From an uncultured Clostridia bacterium (lineage in GTDB: Bacteria; Bacillota; Clostridia; Oscillospirales; Acutalibacteraceae), in NCBI GenBank assembly GCA_944384905.1, contig CALWVE010000031.1, positions 186,001-250,000 on the forward strand: a DNA stretch of 64,000 nt. The letters are read 5' to 3'. The notes beneath the pieces are model-generated. The model was not told the origin of the DNA and did no database searches. It was given only the letters and a program-made list of their open reading frames with translations. Position numbers and translations under genes: made by a program. Every line of letters starts with the position of its first letter. The stretch's first letter is position 1. Shown here piece by piece: positions 1 through 9,098 of the stretch.

Positions 1-952
1 GACAAATGTAATCGATATACCCTTCCACCGCACACCAAGCCGTCACATCGGCGGAAAGCGGTTCGTTTCCACTCACTACACCGGTCGGCGCGATGCCGAA
101 TACCACCTGGGGATTGGCATGCTTAACAGCCGCATAAACCTGAGAAACAAGCGCGTTGATGTTGCTTTTTCGCCACTCTTCCCGGCTCAGCGGAGTTGCG
201 CCTTCTTCTATTCCGTCGCAATATAAACCGTAAGAAACATTGTCGGCCTCCGGTTCACCCGCAGGATAGAAGTAGTCGTCAAAATGGATTCCGTCTACAT
301 CGTAGTGCTCAACAATTTCTACGACACCGGCTGTAATGTACTCCCGAACTTTGCTATAGCCCGGATCATAATAGATTCCGTCTGCGCAGCGCAAAAAATA
401 ATCGGCGTTTTCGGCCTGCCATGCGATATAGGGATTATCCGGACTGAAAGAAGCCGGTGTGCTGTTTAAGGAAACACGCAGCGGATTAACCCAGGCGTGA
501 ATTTGCAAACCGGCCGCATGCGCTTTTTCCACCATATAAGCGAGCGGATCGTAACCGGGGTCTTTCCCCTGTTCGCCTGTTAAAATATGTGACCATGGGA
601 AATAGGCGGATGCATACAAAGCGTCGCCGAATGGGCGGACATGTACAAACAAAGCATTAAATCCGCGAGCAGACGCTTCTTCTACAATATTGTCAAAATG
701 CGAGCAAAAGGCTTCCTCTGTTTTCTCCTCCAAGTTCAAAGACAGATATGGAATCCACACGCCGACGAGTTCATCTGATTCCGACATTTCTGTTGGAGAA
801 CCAGATACATTCGGCTGAGATTCAGGGGTTGATTCCGGTTGTGCGGGATGTGTCTGGCCGGCTCCAATCGGGCTCCAAGCCGCCAAAATTACCGCCAGAA
901 CTAACGCGGCTAATTGGAACATCCACATTTTTTGGATTGGTTTCTTGCGCAT
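1..952 (-). CDS. Secreted family-10-like glycosyl hydrolase (GHL10/YngK type), 3' end outside window
   Basis: About 317 residues are visible; the C-terminus lies beyond the window start. The ATG at 952-950 follows a GGAGG with 8-nt spacing. Residues 8-30 form a hydrophobic signal/anchor segment, followed by a Ser/Pro/Glu-rich linker to about residue 60, then a TIM-barrel-like domain starting at GVWIPYL. Motifs seen include NALFVHVRP, HAWVNPLRV and DGIHFDDYFYP, which are typical of the GHL10 (PF02638) family. Members are thought to act on cell-wall or surface glycans, but substrates are mostly unknown. No lipobox Cys is present, so a membrane-anchored or secreted product is likely. The family call is firm; the substrate is not known. 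Confidence 0.85.
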   Translation of the reverse strand, partial: MRKKPIQKMWMFQLAALVLAVILAAWSPIGAGQTHPAQPESTPESQPNVSGSPTEMSESDELVGVWIPYLSLNLEEKTEEAFCSHFDNIVEEASARGFNALFVHVRPFGDALYASAYFPWSHILTGEQGKDPGYDPLAYMVEKAHAAGLQIHAWVNPLRVSLNSTPASFSPDNPYIAWQAENADYFLRCADGIYYDPGYSKVREYITAGVVEIVEHYDVDGIHFDDYFYPAGEPEADNVSYGLYCDGIEEGATPLSREEWRKSNINALVSQVYAAVKHANPQVVFGIAPTGVVSGNEPLSADVTAWCAVEGYIDYIC

Positions 953-1014
953 TTGATCATCCTCCGTTTTACAACTTCGGTACAGCGTATGCCCCACGAG
1001 CGCAATTTATGCAC

Positions 1015-1042
1015 AAAAAAGAGCAGGCCAAGCGACCTGCTC
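1015..1042 (-). terminator. Rho-independent terminator after the hemolysin III gene
   Basis: A 7-bp stem (GAGCAGG 1021-1027 with CCTGCTC 1036-1042) is followed, in minus-strand reading, by a U-run encoded by the A-run 1015-1020. It lies just past the stop codon at 1062. Confidence 0.8.
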
Positions 1043-1061
1043 ATTTAGAATGGATACTGTT

Positions 1062-1748
1062 TTATCGGGCTGCCACGGAAAAGACAACCATAAAGTGGCA
1101 CAAACTTCCGGCCAACACAAACAAATGCCAGACAAAATGAATATAGGCATGCTTTTTTCCAAGACCGTAAAAGACGGCGCCCACTGTGTAGGCGATTCCT
1201 CCGGCCAGCAGGAACCAGAATTCAAAGGCGTTGATCGCCTGAATCAGAGAAGGCAGCACGAAAACCACAGCCCAGCCCATGCCCAGATAGCAAACCATGG
1301 AAAAAATACGGAAGCGTTTCATATCCACGGCGTTGAGCACGATGCCCAACACAGCGCCGCCCCAGACGACCGACAGCAAAGCAATTCCGGTAGCTCCGGG
1401 AAGGCAGAGCAGCGTCAGCGGCGTATAGGTGCCTGCAATCAGCAGGTAGATCGTACAATGATCCAGAATGCGGAATACTTTTTTCGCCCGGTTAACGCCC
1501 AGCGAATGATACAGCGTGGAGATCAAATACAGCAAGATCATGGAAACGCCGTAAATCGTAACGCTTGTTACGGTTAGCGCATCATGACGCCCAAAAACGA
1601 GCAAGATCACCAGCTGAACAGCCCCCATGAGCACGCCCACTCCATGTGAAAGCGCATTGCAGATTTCTTCTCCCAGCGAATAAACGGGCAAACCCAGGCG
1701 AAGCCTTTTTTCCCGATGTAATTCCGAAATCAGCGTTGTTGCAGCCAT
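1062..1748 (-). CDS. Hemolysin III family (PAQR-like) membrane protein
   Basis: The 228-aa protein has about seven hydrophobic segments and the family's conserved histidines: NALSHGVG near residue 35, TLYHSLG near residue 80, and HFVWHLFVLAGSLCHF near the C-terminus. These are features of the hemolysin III/YqfA branch of the PAQR superfamily, predicted metal-dependent membrane hydrolases of unclear bacterial role. The start at 1748 is chosen because AGGAGG sits 6 nt upstream; an upstream in-frame start at 1784 has no comparable site. It has its own promoter and terminator, so it is probably monocistronic. Confidence 0.88.
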   Translation of the reverse strand: MAATTLISELHREKRLRLGLPVYSLGEEICNALSHGVGVLMGAVQLVILLVFGRHDALTVTSVTIYGVSMILLYLISTLYHSLGVNRAKKVFRILDHCTIYLLIAGTYTPLTLLCLPGATGIALLSVVWGGAVLGIVLNAVDMKRFRIFSMVCYLGMGWAVVFVLPSLIQAINAFEFWFLLAGGIAYTVGAVFYGLGKKHAYIHFVWHLFVLAGSLCHFMVVFSVAAR

Positions 1749-1811
1749 ATGCGTCCTCCTTTTTCGATTATAAAAACAGCACAAGTAGTTTTTAAAACCA
1801 GTTATACTATT

Positions 1812-1839
1812 ATTATACCCAAAAAGAAAGGCCTGTCAA
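1812..1839 (-). promoter_or_regulatory. Sigma-A-type promoter for the hemolysin III gene
   Basis: In minus-strand reading TTGACA (1839-1834), 16-bp spacer, TATAAT (1817-1812). It lies about 65 bp upstream of the ATG at 1748. Confidence 0.75.
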
Positions 1840-1866
1840 GCTGAGCGCACGAAATTAACAAATGTT

Positions 1867-2751
1867 TTACAGTTTTAAATCGTTCTCAAACGGCGGTACA
1901 TAGGCCTGATCGGCAGACGACAATTCCTGTACATATCCCAAAAGATCCAGATTTTCCAACACGGCGGATACCCGATCGAGTTCTTCCTGCGTAAGGGTAC
2001 GGTTGATTTCGGGGAAGTCGGCCGCGCGGCCGGCGGGAATATACTGCGCCATCAAGCTGACATAGGCGCTTTTTCCGAATAAACGATCAATCGCCCGCAG
2101 CACGGCGATCGAATTACGCACATGGGAAGGCAAAATCAAATGGCGGATGATCGTTCCCCGTTTGAGCAGGCCGTTATCATCAAAAACACATGGGCCGGTC
2201 TGGCGGATCATTTCAGCGATGGCTGCGGCTGTGACCTCATAATAATCGGGTGCATGAGAATACCGCATAGCAAGTTTATTATCTGCATATTTAAAATCCG
2301 GCAAATAAATATCGATCCAGCCTTCCAGCTGTTTAAGCGTTTCAACCGATTCATAGCCGCTGCTGTTATAAACCACCGGTACCGGCAGTTTTTCTATTTG
2401 AAGCGCTTCGAGAATCGCCGGTGCAAAATGAGTTGGATTGACCAGATTGATATTATGTGCGCCCTGGTCGATCAGGCGGCAGAATAAGCCATGAAGCTGT
2501 TGCGGAGTAACAGCCGTTCCCTGAATTTTCCCGGTACTGATCACATCGTTCTGACAAAAAACACAGCGCAAACTGCATCCGGTGAAAAACACGGTCCCCG
2601 AACCATTCGTTCCGCTGATGCAGGGTTCTTCCCACGCATGCAGCGCCGCGCGGGCCACGCGGGCCGAGGCTCCGGTCTTACAAAAACCGGCGGCCGTATT
2701 TCGATCAATCCCGCAATGTCTGGGACAAACGTCGCAATGCCGGATATCCAT
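1867..2751 (-). CDS. Radical SAM protein, PflX-like (COG1313 type)
   Basis: The 294-aa protein carries the radical SAM cluster motif CSLRCVFC (C59, C63, C66), which would bind a [4Fe-4S] cluster for S-adenosylmethionine cleavage. A Cys-rich N-terminus (C6, C9, C13, C24 in CDVCPRHCGIDR) may bind a second metal or cluster. The sequence resembles the PflX group, annotated as putative pyruvate formate-lyase activating enzymes, but the true partner is unknown and no glycyl radical enzyme lies nearby. An AGGAGGG is 7 nt before the ATG. The gene follows a terminator, so it either uses read-through or a promoter I did not find. Confidence 0.85.
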   Translation of the reverse strand: MDIRHCDVCPRHCGIDRNTAAGFCKTGASARVARAALHAWEEPCISGTNGSGTVFFTGCSLRCVFCQNDVISTGKIQGTAVTPQQLHGLFCRLIDQGAHNINLVNPTHFAPAILEALQIEKLPVPVVYNSSGYESVETLKQLEGWIDIYLPDFKYADNKLAMRYSHAPDYYEVTAAAIAEMIRQTGPCVFDDNGLLKRGTIIRHLILPSHVRNSIAVLRAIDRLFGKSAYVSLMAQYIPAGRAADFPEINRTLTQEELDRVSAVLENLDLLGYVQELSSADQAYVPPFENDLKL

Positions 2752-2768
2752 TTCTATTCCCTCCTGAT

Positions 2769-2797
2769 AAAAAAGCCGGCAGCCTCAGCCGCCGGCA
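2769..2797 (-). terminator. Terminator between the exonuclease-PgeF gene and the radical SAM gene
   Basis: GC-rich stem GCCGGC (2775-2780) with GCCGGC (2791-2796); in minus-strand reading a U-run follows from the A-run at 2769-2774. It lies 12 nt after the stop of the fusion gene and just before the ribosome binding site of the radical SAM gene. Confidence 0.75.
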
Positions 2798-2808
2798 ATC
2801 CGAATATT

Positions 2809-4527
2809 TTAAGCCTGTTCTTCCTGAGAAGGACGGAGAATCGTATCGACCAGCACATTGCGGATCGTCAGGAAAGCCGCCATGCCGCCGCGGTTTCCGC
2901 CGGTTGCGCGGTGAGAAAACAGCAGGTCGCTGTGGCACACCGTACAGACGCCGCCCACGGAAATGCGGTCTTCCGGAACACCTTCGGCCAGCATAAACTG
3001 TCGGTTGCATTCCCAGAGATCTACATGGAATTTACCGTTGCCGTCATCCCGCACAAAACGTTCCGATTCGGGCAGCCCCAGAAATTCCTGCGCACAGGGC
3101 GGGTCAACTTCAAAATGATCCGGGCCGATCGAAGGTCCGATTGCCGCAATCAGGTCTTTGGGCTGCGTGCCGAATTCACGCGCCATGGTGCGGATCATTT
3201 CACGCGCCATACCCGCCGCCGTGCCGCGCCAGCCCGCATGCGCCAGGCCGATCGCTTTATGCACAGGATCGACAAAATACAGCGGCACACAGTCGGCACA
3301 GTAGACCACTAGCGTAACGCCGGGATCGTCCGTGCAAAGTCCGTCGATGCTGCCCTCAAATTTCGGCTTCCAGATTCCCCTGCCGCCGTCGGCTGCCGTT
3401 ACACGCCGGATACCGGTGTGATGATCCTGCTTGCCGGCTACGAGAAGCATGGGGTCTACATCCAGCGCGGAGCACATTCTGCGGTAGTTTTCTTCCACAT
3501 TTTCCTGCTCGTCGCCGCGGCCGAAAGACAAATTCATTGTTGAAAACATACCGGACGAAATGCCGCCCACACGGGTGGAGAAACCGTGGCGGATGAAATC
3601 CACGCGATCGAGCGCTTCAAATGTCAGAAGTCCTACGCCTGCCGGAAGACTGTAATTCATATTATCCATACGAACATAGCTCTGTTTTTCCACAATCGGC
3701 ACCATCTTTTTCTTAACAATAACGCCCTCATATTTCTGCTTCAGCTGTACCTGCGCCATAAAGCGACTGCCGCATGCGGGACAGGCAAAAACCGCACGGA
3801 AACTTTTATTGCGCAGTTTCCAGGGTTCCGTCCGCTTGGCGCGGCTGCCGCATCGCCCGCACTCAAACACAAAGTCGGTGCGCTGCACAAGGGGGCTATC
3901 CATATCACAGATATAGGTCGTCTTAAATGTGATCTTATCGTAGAACCGCTTGAGGCGTCCGTCCTCAATAAAAGGATGAAGCGTCTCGGGAGAATAAACT
4001 TTTTCCAGACAGGCCAGCGAAAGCAGGCTGTCATCGAGCGCGTTATGATGGGAAACGCCGTCGAGCTTGATTTGCAGCAGTTCCGCCGCCGGCGCCAGTC
4101 CCAACTGGCGGGCGTGCCCTACGCCGGTGCGATCCTGAATGTAGCGCTGCATATCGACATAATCCGTTAAAAACGGGATCGTATCGCTGCCGTAATAATA
4201 GCGGCAGTTTTCGATCAGCGCCAGAATATCGGAAGTGCCCCAGGTCATCAGCAGCACATCGCCGCCCAGCCACTTTTTAAACAGGCTCATCGCCTGCGTA
4301 AACTGAACGCCTTCCTGCAGACGCTCGTTTGTGATGCTGGTCAGCGTTTCGATCTTGGAACTGATCTTTTTGCCTACCAGCGGACGCACCAAAACGGAGA
4401 ACGTATCGATTACCCGCAGCTGTTCATCGCATTTGACGGCTCCGAATTCAATGATTTCATTGATAAAATGTTTGAGACGCCGGCTGTAGGAGCCGTTCCA
4501 CTCAAGGTCGAGAATGACGATGTTCAT
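2809..4527 (-). CDS. Fusion: DEDDh 3'-5' exonuclease + zinc ribbon + PgeF (YfiH/laccase-domain) protein
   Basis: One 572-codon frame joins three parts. Residues 1-175 are a DnaQ-like exonuclease with DLE (D7, E9), D100 and HNALDD (H161, D166), the DEDDh pattern. Residues 220-255 hold a zinc ribbon (C223, C226, C249, C252). Residues 295-560 match the PgeF/YfiH peptidoglycan editing factor: HGFSTRVGG at 314, a His pair at 369-370, ADC (C413) and HAGWRG (H430), the family's metal/catalytic residues. PgeF is normally a stand-alone protein of about 250 aa that removes wrongly incorporated residues from peptidoglycan precursors. An internal ATG at codon 287 or 290 lacks a good ribosome binding site, so a single polypeptide is likely. 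The start overlaps the typA stop by 4 nt (ATGA), implying translational coupling. Confidence 0.88.
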   Translation of the reverse strand: MNIVILDLEWNGSYSRRLKHFINEIIEFGAVKCDEQLRVIDTFSVLVRPLVGKKISSKIETLTSITNERLQEGVQFTQAMSLFKKWLGGDVLLMTWGTSDILALIENCRYYYGSDTIPFLTDYVDMQRYIQDRTGVGHARQLGLAPAAELLQIKLDGVSHHNALDDSLLSLACLEKVYSPETLHPFIEDGRLKRFYDKITFKTTYICDMDSPLVQRTDFVFECGRCGSRAKRTEPWKLRNKSFRAVFACPACGSRFMAQVQLKQKYEGVIVKKKMVPIVEKQSYVRMDNMNYSLPAGVGLLTFEALDRVDFIRHGFSTRVGGISSGMFSTMNLSFGRGDEQENVEENYRRMCSALDVDPMLLVAGKQDHHTGIRRVTAADGGRGIWKPKFEGSIDGLCTDDPGVTLVVYCADCVPLYFVDPVHKAIGLAHAGWRGTAAGMAREMIRTMAREFGTQPKDLIAAIGPSIGPDHFEVDPPCAQEFLGLPESERFVRDDGNGKFHVDLWECNRQFMLAEGVPEDRISVGGVCTVCHSDLLFSHRATGGNRGGMAAFLTIRNVLVDTILRPSQEEQA

Positions 4528-6347
4528 CCTTTTTTCTTTCCCAGCTGTTTCATACGCTGTTCACGGTTGAGAATCATCTTACGCATACGGATGCTCTTGG
4601 GGGTCACTTCCACCAGTTCGTCATCCGCGATAAATTCCAGAGATTGTTCCAGGCTCAGCACGGAATGCGGAACCAGCTTGAGCGCTTCGTCGGAACCGGA
4701 TGCACGGGTATTGGTAGCGTGCTTCTTTTTGCACACGTTGACAACAATATCTTCCGACTTAGGGCTGGCGCCGATAATCATACCTTCATAAACCGGTACG
4801 CCGGGCCCGATAAACATGCGGCCGCGATCCTGTGCATAGAACAGGCCGTAAGCCGTGGATTCGCCCTGCTCAAAGGCGATCAGAGAGCCCTGCGTGCGCT
4901 GCACGATTTCGCCCTTATACGGCTCGTAGGCATCGAACACATGGTTCATAATGCCGTTGCCGTTGGTATCCGTCAAAAATTCCGAACGATAACCCATCAG
5001 GCCGCGCGCCGGGATACGGAACTCAAGATGCGTTGTTCCGGTTTCGCGGGTATCCATGTTGATCATTTCGGCCTTTCGGGTTCCCAGCTTTTCCATAACG
5101 GCGCCCACATATTCCTGCGGCACTTCGATCATGAGCAGTTCAATGGGCTCGCAAAGCTGGCCGTTAATCGTTTTATAAATAACGCTGGGGCGGGAAACCT
5201 GGAACTCATAGTTCTGACGGCGCATCTGCTCGATCAAAATGGAAAGATGCAGTTCGCCGCGGCCGGAAACTTTAAACGTATCGGCCGAATCCGTTTCTTC
5301 CACGCGCATGGCGACGTTCGTCAGCACTTCCTTAAACAGACGGTCGCGCAGGTTGCGGGAAGTAACAAACTTACCTTCTTTACCGGCGAACGGGCTGTTG
5401 TTGACCATAAACATCATGGAAACGGTGGGTTCGTCGATCTTAACGAACGGCAGAGGCTCTACCGCGGACGGATCACAGGCCGTCTGGCCGATATTCAGAT
5501 CCGACATACCCGAAACGGCAACCAGATCGCCCATGGAAGCCGATTCGCATTCCACACGCTTGAGGCCCTGGTAAACGTACAGTTTGGTGATACGGGCGTT
5601 TTTCGGGGCGATATCTTCTCCGCAGATCGTAACCATCTGCCCCACTTTGATCGTACCGCGTTCCACACGGCCAACACCGATACGGCCAACGTATTCATCG
5701 TAGTCGACGTTGGAGAACAGCACCTGGGTCGGGCCGTTCAAATCACCCTGCGGAGCGGGGATTTCCTTAAGAATCATGTCAAACAGCGGCTTCATGTCTG
5801 TTCCCGGCACATCCGGGTCCAGGCTGGCGTAACCGTCACGGCCCGAAGCATACACCACCGGGAAGTCGAGCTGATCGTCATCTGCGCCCAGTTCGATAAA
5901 CAGATCGAGAATTTCATCGATTACTTCTGCCGGACGAGCACCGGGACGATCGATCTTGTTCAGAACGACAACCGGCTTTTTGCCCAGAGAAAGCGCTTTT
6001 TTCAGCACGAAACGGGTCTGGGGCATACAGCCTTCAAAAGCATCAACCAGCAGCAATACGCCGTCTACCATCATCAGAATTCGTTCTACTTCGCCGCCGA
6101 AGTCTGCGTGACCGGGCGTATCAACAATATTGATTTTAACGCCGTTATATATAACTGCCGTGTTCTTGGACAAAATCGTGATTCCGCGCTCACGTTCCAG
6201 ATCGTTGGAGTCCATGACGCGTTCGGCCACGGCCTCATTCGCGCGGAAAATGCCGCTTTGACGCAAAAGCTGATCCACCAGCGTGGTTTTGCCGTGGTCA
6301 ACGTGTGCGATAATGGCTACATTTCTCAAGTCATTGCGAATATCCAT
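4524..6347 (-). CDS. typA: Ribosome-associated translational GTPase TypA/BipA
   Basis: The 607-aa protein is normal length for TypA. The GTPase motifs are all present: P-loop AHVDHGKT (14-21), ERGITI switch I (53-58), DTPGH (76-80) and NKID (130-133), followed by EF-G-like domains II, III, V and the TypA-specific C-terminal domain. TypA binds the ribosome at the EF-G site and helps with 50S assembly and stress adaptation. It is the first gene of a two-gene unit with the exonuclease-PgeF fusion, overlapping it by 4 nt, and has its own promoter upstream. Confidence 0.97.
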   Translation of the reverse strand: MDIRNDLRNVAIIAHVDHGKTTLVDQLLRQSGIFRANEAVAERVMDSNDLERERGITILSKNTAVIYNGVKINIVDTPGHADFGGEVERILMMVDGVLLLVDAFEGCMPQTRFVLKKALSLGKKPVVVLNKIDRPGARPAEVIDEILDLFIELGADDDQLDFPVVYASGRDGYASLDPDVPGTDMKPLFDMILKEIPAPQGDLNGPTQVLFSNVDYDEYVGRIGVGRVERGTIKVGQMVTICGEDIAPKNARITKLYVYQGLKRVECESASMGDLVAVSGMSDLNIGQTACDPSAVEPLPFVKIDEPTVSMMFMVNNSPFAGKEGKFVTSRNLRDRLFKEVLTNVAMRVEETDSADTFKVSGRGELHLSILIEQMRRQNYEFQVSRPSVIYKTINGQLCEPIELLMIEVPQEYVGAVMEKLGTRKAEMINMDTRETGTTHLEFRIPARGLMGYRSEFLTDTNGNGIMNHVFDAYEPYKGEIVQRTQGSLIAFEQGESTAYGLFYAQDRGRMFIGPGVPVYEGMIIGASPKSEDIVVNVCKKKHATNTRASGSDEALKLVPHSVLSLEQSLEFIADDELVEVTPKSIRMRKMILNREQRMKQLGKKKG

Positions 6348-6397
6348 ATTCTATCATTCCCTCTTCTACATACAAAAACCGATTTACAAACTTAGTT

Positions 6398-6426
6398 AGT
6401 ATACCACAAATTCGCCTGCTTGTGAA
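6398..6426 (-). promoter_or_regulatory. Promoter of typA
   Basis: In minus-strand reading TTCACA (6426-6421), 17-bp spacer, TATACT (6403-6398), ending about 50 bp before the typA ATG. Confidence 0.6.
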
Positions 6427-6479
6427 TATTCAATGCGCAGAAAATGCAGCATATGCGTGGAAAATTTCACGCAGAATGA

Positions 6480-7022
6480 CTAAAGGCTTACAATCGTATA
6501 ATCGTGATGTACGGCCGGAAGAAATGTTTCGAAAAGATCACGACTTGAAAGAGCCAGGCTGGACGTGTTTTCACATGGGTGACATCCAACGGAGGACTGC
6601 TCAAAAACATCCCGATCCACCAAAAGCGTAACGTGGTTTTCGGTATCATTCATAAGCCCTAAAACGCTGACGCTTCCGGGATAAAGCCCCAGATACTTTT
6701 CCATCAATTCGGGCGGCGCAAAGGAAAGCCGGGAAGAACCAATCTGATGAGAAAGATCTTTTGTGCGGAAAGGTTTATCACCCGGCATCATCAAAAGATA
6801 AAACCGGGTTTTCTGCGCGTTGCACAAAAACAGATTTTTGCAGATATGAATGCCCAAAATTTTATCAATCTCTGCGCACGATTCGATCGAAGGCGTAGCC
6901 GGATGATCTATCCGGCGATACTTGATTTTCAAATGATCCAACAAATCGTAAACCCGTTCTTCCCGCGGGGAGCGCGCCGTATCCGGGCGCCCCTCCCGCA
7001 CAACAAAAGATGAATCCGACAT
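6480..7022 (-). CDS. YbaK/ProX-type aminoacyl-tRNA editing domain protein
   Basis: This 180-aa protein matches the prolyl-tRNA synthetase-associated editing domain family (YbaK/ProX/PrdX). Conserved segments include KNLFLCNAQKTRFYLLMMPG, with the buried Lys expected in the active site, then the SSRLSFAPPELMEKYLG and PGSVSVLGLMND regions. Family members hydrolyse mischarged Ala- or Cys-tRNA(Pro) as free-standing deacylases. It lies 21 nt downstream of the CDF transporter gene and may share its transcript. Confidence 0.88.
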   Translation of the reverse strand: MSDSSFVVREGRPDTARSPREERVYDLLDHLKIKYRRIDHPATPSIESCAEIDKILGIHICKNLFLCNAQKTRFYLLMMPGDKPFRTKDLSHQIGSSRLSFAPPELMEKYLGLYPGSVSVLGLMNDTENHVTLLVDRDVFEQSSVGCHPCENTSSLALSSRDLFETFLPAVHHDYTIVSL

Positions 7023-7043
7023 AAAAATCCTCCGTTTCCTTAT

Positions 7044-7967
7044 TCAGCGCGTTTCGACAGCAGTTTGAACGTACGTTTCTTCCGATACGGCAATCAGCTC
7101 ACAAGTTACATTTTCAAAATAATCTTCCATGCTTTTTTCTGCATCCTGCGTCGCGTTTTTCAGATCGGCCATGTTCAGATACCCGCCCGAAATCTCAAAA
7201 TAAACCGCAATCCACAGATGACGTCCGGTTTTGGTGACATCAAAAAACACGGGTTTAAAGCCATAGCGATTCAAAATGGGCATACAAAGCGCTTTGATCT
7301 GTTTAAGCGCCTGATCATCCGGCGAAAACAAAAAGACGTCCTTCATCGCAGATAAAAGCATCTTGACGCTTTCGGGCAGCATCAGCAGCATGACAACAAT
7401 TGTAATCAGCTGATCAAAATAAGGCGCTAAAAACGCAAGCGGCGTTTTAATCAGAAACACAGAAACAAAAAACGCCAGAGACAAGCCAAAGCTGTAGGCT
7501 ATATCCAATTTCCATCCCAGCACATCCGCATGAACCGTGGGAGAAGAAACCGATCGGCTTAGCCTTTTCATCACCGTATAAACCAAAATATTTACCATTC
7601 CCAGGCAAAGCTGGAAGATAGAAACCTGTCTGCCATCCACGGAATGTCCACCCGAAAATACGGAATCGATCACTTCCATCGCCACACAAGCCGTTACGGA
7701 TAGGATCATAACCCCTTTTACAATCAGAAAAATGGTTTCAACCTGAAAATATCCAAAGGGATGTTTCTCCGAAATCGGCTTATGAAACAACGGCGTGAGA
7801 AAAAGAATCAGGGCAACAAAAAGCAAATCAGACGCGTCATAAACGGCGTCCGTTAAAGTGGACTGAGAATGACTATATAACGCGAAAATAAATTCAACAA
7901 TAACAGAAAATAGACCGGCAAAAAAAGAAATACGTAAAATCAGCTTTTCCTTCTGTTCCTGCAGCAT
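7044..7967 (-). CDS. Cation diffusion facilitator (CDF) family transporter
   Basis: The 307-aa protein has about six hydrophobic segments in residues 10-215 and a soluble C-terminal domain from about 220, the standard CDF layout. The second membrane segment carries a DxxxD pair (DAVYD, about residues 40-44), the usual metal site; the equivalent segment V reads LGWKLDIAYS and is less canonical. CDF proteins export Zn2+, Mn2+, Fe2+ or other divalent cations in exchange for protons. The metal cannot be read from the sequence, and no His-rich loop is seen. Confidence 0.85.
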   Translation of the reverse strand: MLQEQKEKLILRISFFAGLFSVIVEFIFALYSHSQSTLTDAVYDASDLLFVALILFLTPLFHKPISEKHPFGYFQVETIFLIVKGVMILSVTACVAMEVIDSVFSGGHSVDGRQVSIFQLCLGMVNILVYTVMKRLSRSVSSPTVHADVLGWKLDIAYSFGLSLAFFVSVFLIKTPLAFLAPYFDQLITIVVMLLMLPESVKMLLSAMKDVFLFSPDDQALKQIKALCMPILNRYGFKPVFFDVTKTGRHLWIAVYFEISGGYLNMADLKNATQDAEKSMEDYFENVTCELIAVSEETYVQTAVETR

Positions 7968-8103
7968 AAAGAAACCTCACTTTCATGAATAAATAATTCG
8001 CTGCATACTTAACAGAGCCGGCGGCTGCTACAATTCGTTTTCGTATTCTTTTGAATAAGCGTATGGGTCTAATCGATATACAAACATACAAACTCCCCGA
8101 TAC

Positions 8104-8137
8104 AAAAAAGCGGTACAGTTAAGACCGTACCGCTTTT
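8104..8137 (-). terminator. Terminator after the Mrp-family gene (also palindromic on plus)
   Basis: An 11-bp stem (8106-8116 with 8127-8137, core GCGGTAC/GTACCGC) has a U-run in both reading directions. It lies 22 nt after the stop of the gene ending at 8160. Confidence 0.85.
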
Positions 8138-8159
8138 GTTTTTCGTATTCCCAATACGA

Positions 8160-9026
8160 TTACTGCTTTTTCTTTTCAGCAACAATCGGAGCCGCTTCAA
8201 CGGCGGCGGCAGCCGTATCCAACCGGCTGACATCCAGTTCTTCCGCGTTGCCTGCATCACAGGCAGCAGCAATAGCCGGATCGATCGGAAGTTTGGCCAA
8301 CACAGCCAAACCCATGGAAGCAGCCGTTTCGTCGATATGGCTTTCGCCGAAAATCTTAATCTGCTTGCCGCAGTCCGGACATTCCACATAGCTCATGTTT
8401 TCTACAACACCCAGTACCGGAATGTTCATCATGCGGGCCATATTTACGGCTTTTGTAACGATCATGGAAACCAGTTCCTGCGGAGAAGTTACGATGATAA
8501 TGCCATCCACAGGCAAACTCTGAAAAACGGTCAGCGGCACATCTCCGGTTCCCGGAGGCATGTCGACAAACATATAATCTACATCCTGCCAGACCACATC
8601 GGTCCAGAACTGCTTGACAGCGCCGGCAATAACCGGTCCGCGCCAAACAACGGGGGCCGTTTCTTCCTGCAAAAGCAGGTTGACACTCATGATGTCAATA
8701 CCTCCGGCAGTCTTGGCCGGGATAATCCCATAATTGGAATTTTCAGCTCCGCCGGCATGGATACCAAAGCATTTCGGAATCGAAGGTCCAGTGATATCCG
8801 CATCCAGAATGGCGGTGTGATAGCCGCGGCGGCTCATCTGTACAGCCATCATGGAAGTAACCAGGCTTTTTCCTACGCCGCCTTTGCCGCTGACGATCCC
8901 GATAACTTTCTTTACGTTGCTGACCGCATTGAGTTTTTCAATAAAATCCTGCGGTGCCTGACGAGATGCACAGTTCTGACCGCAGGTGCTGCAGTCATGG
9001 GTGCAATTTTCAGGTGTTTCACTCAT
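8160..9026 (-). CDS. Mrp/NBP35-family P-loop ATPase, iron-sulfur cluster carrier
   Basis: The 288-aa protein has a deviant Walker A, GKGGVGKS, near residue 45, a DADITGPS motif and DMPPGTGD, all diagnostic of the Mrp/NBP35/ApbC family that binds and transfers [4Fe-4S] clusters. The N-terminus is Cys-rich (NCTHDCSTCGQNC) and there is a later CPDCG motif expected at the dimer-bridging cluster. The start at 9026 is chosen for a GGGGA 8 nt upstream; in-frame TTG/ATG codons up to 9044 are alternatives. It lies about 70 bp downstream of the histidine kinase. Likely clients nearby would be Rnf or radical SAM proteins, an inference only. Confidence 0.93.
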   Translation of the reverse strand: MSETPENCTHDCSTCGQNCASRQAPQDFIEKLNAVSNVKKVIGIVSGKGGVGKSLVTSMMAVQMSRRGYHTAILDADITGPSIPKCFGIHAGGAENSNYGIIPAKTAGGIDIMSVNLLLQEETAPVVWRGPVIAGAVKQFWTDVVWQDVDYMFVDMPPGTGDVPLTVFQSLPVDGIIIVTSPQELVSMIVTKAVNMARMMNIPVLGVVENMSYVECPDCGKQIKIFGESHIDETAASMGLAVLAKLPIDPAIAAACDAGNAEELDVSRLDTAAAAVEAAPIVAEKKKQ

Positions 9027-9098
9027 TTTTTTCATCCCCATCAAAATTTAAGAAATAAAGAATCATTTATGAAATCTGCCGGACTGTACCCGACAGGT

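Noticed and set aside
3660..3672. Separate internal start for the PgeF part of the fusion
   Set aside because: The ATGs at codons 287 and 290 lack a convincing ribosome binding site; kept as the main alternative in the finding.
4644..6395. Long plus-strand reading frame opposite typA, and similar long frames opposite dnaE, rnfC, the V-ATPase genes, secD and dxs
   Set aside because: They have low-complexity or His/Arg/Gln-rich translations without family motifs, lack ribosome binding sites, and lie opposite clear conserved genes.
6452..6471. TGCGTG/CACGCA hairpin after the ProX-type gene as a terminator
   Set aside because: It has no U-run on either strand and overlaps the region just upstream of the typA promoter; too weak to call.
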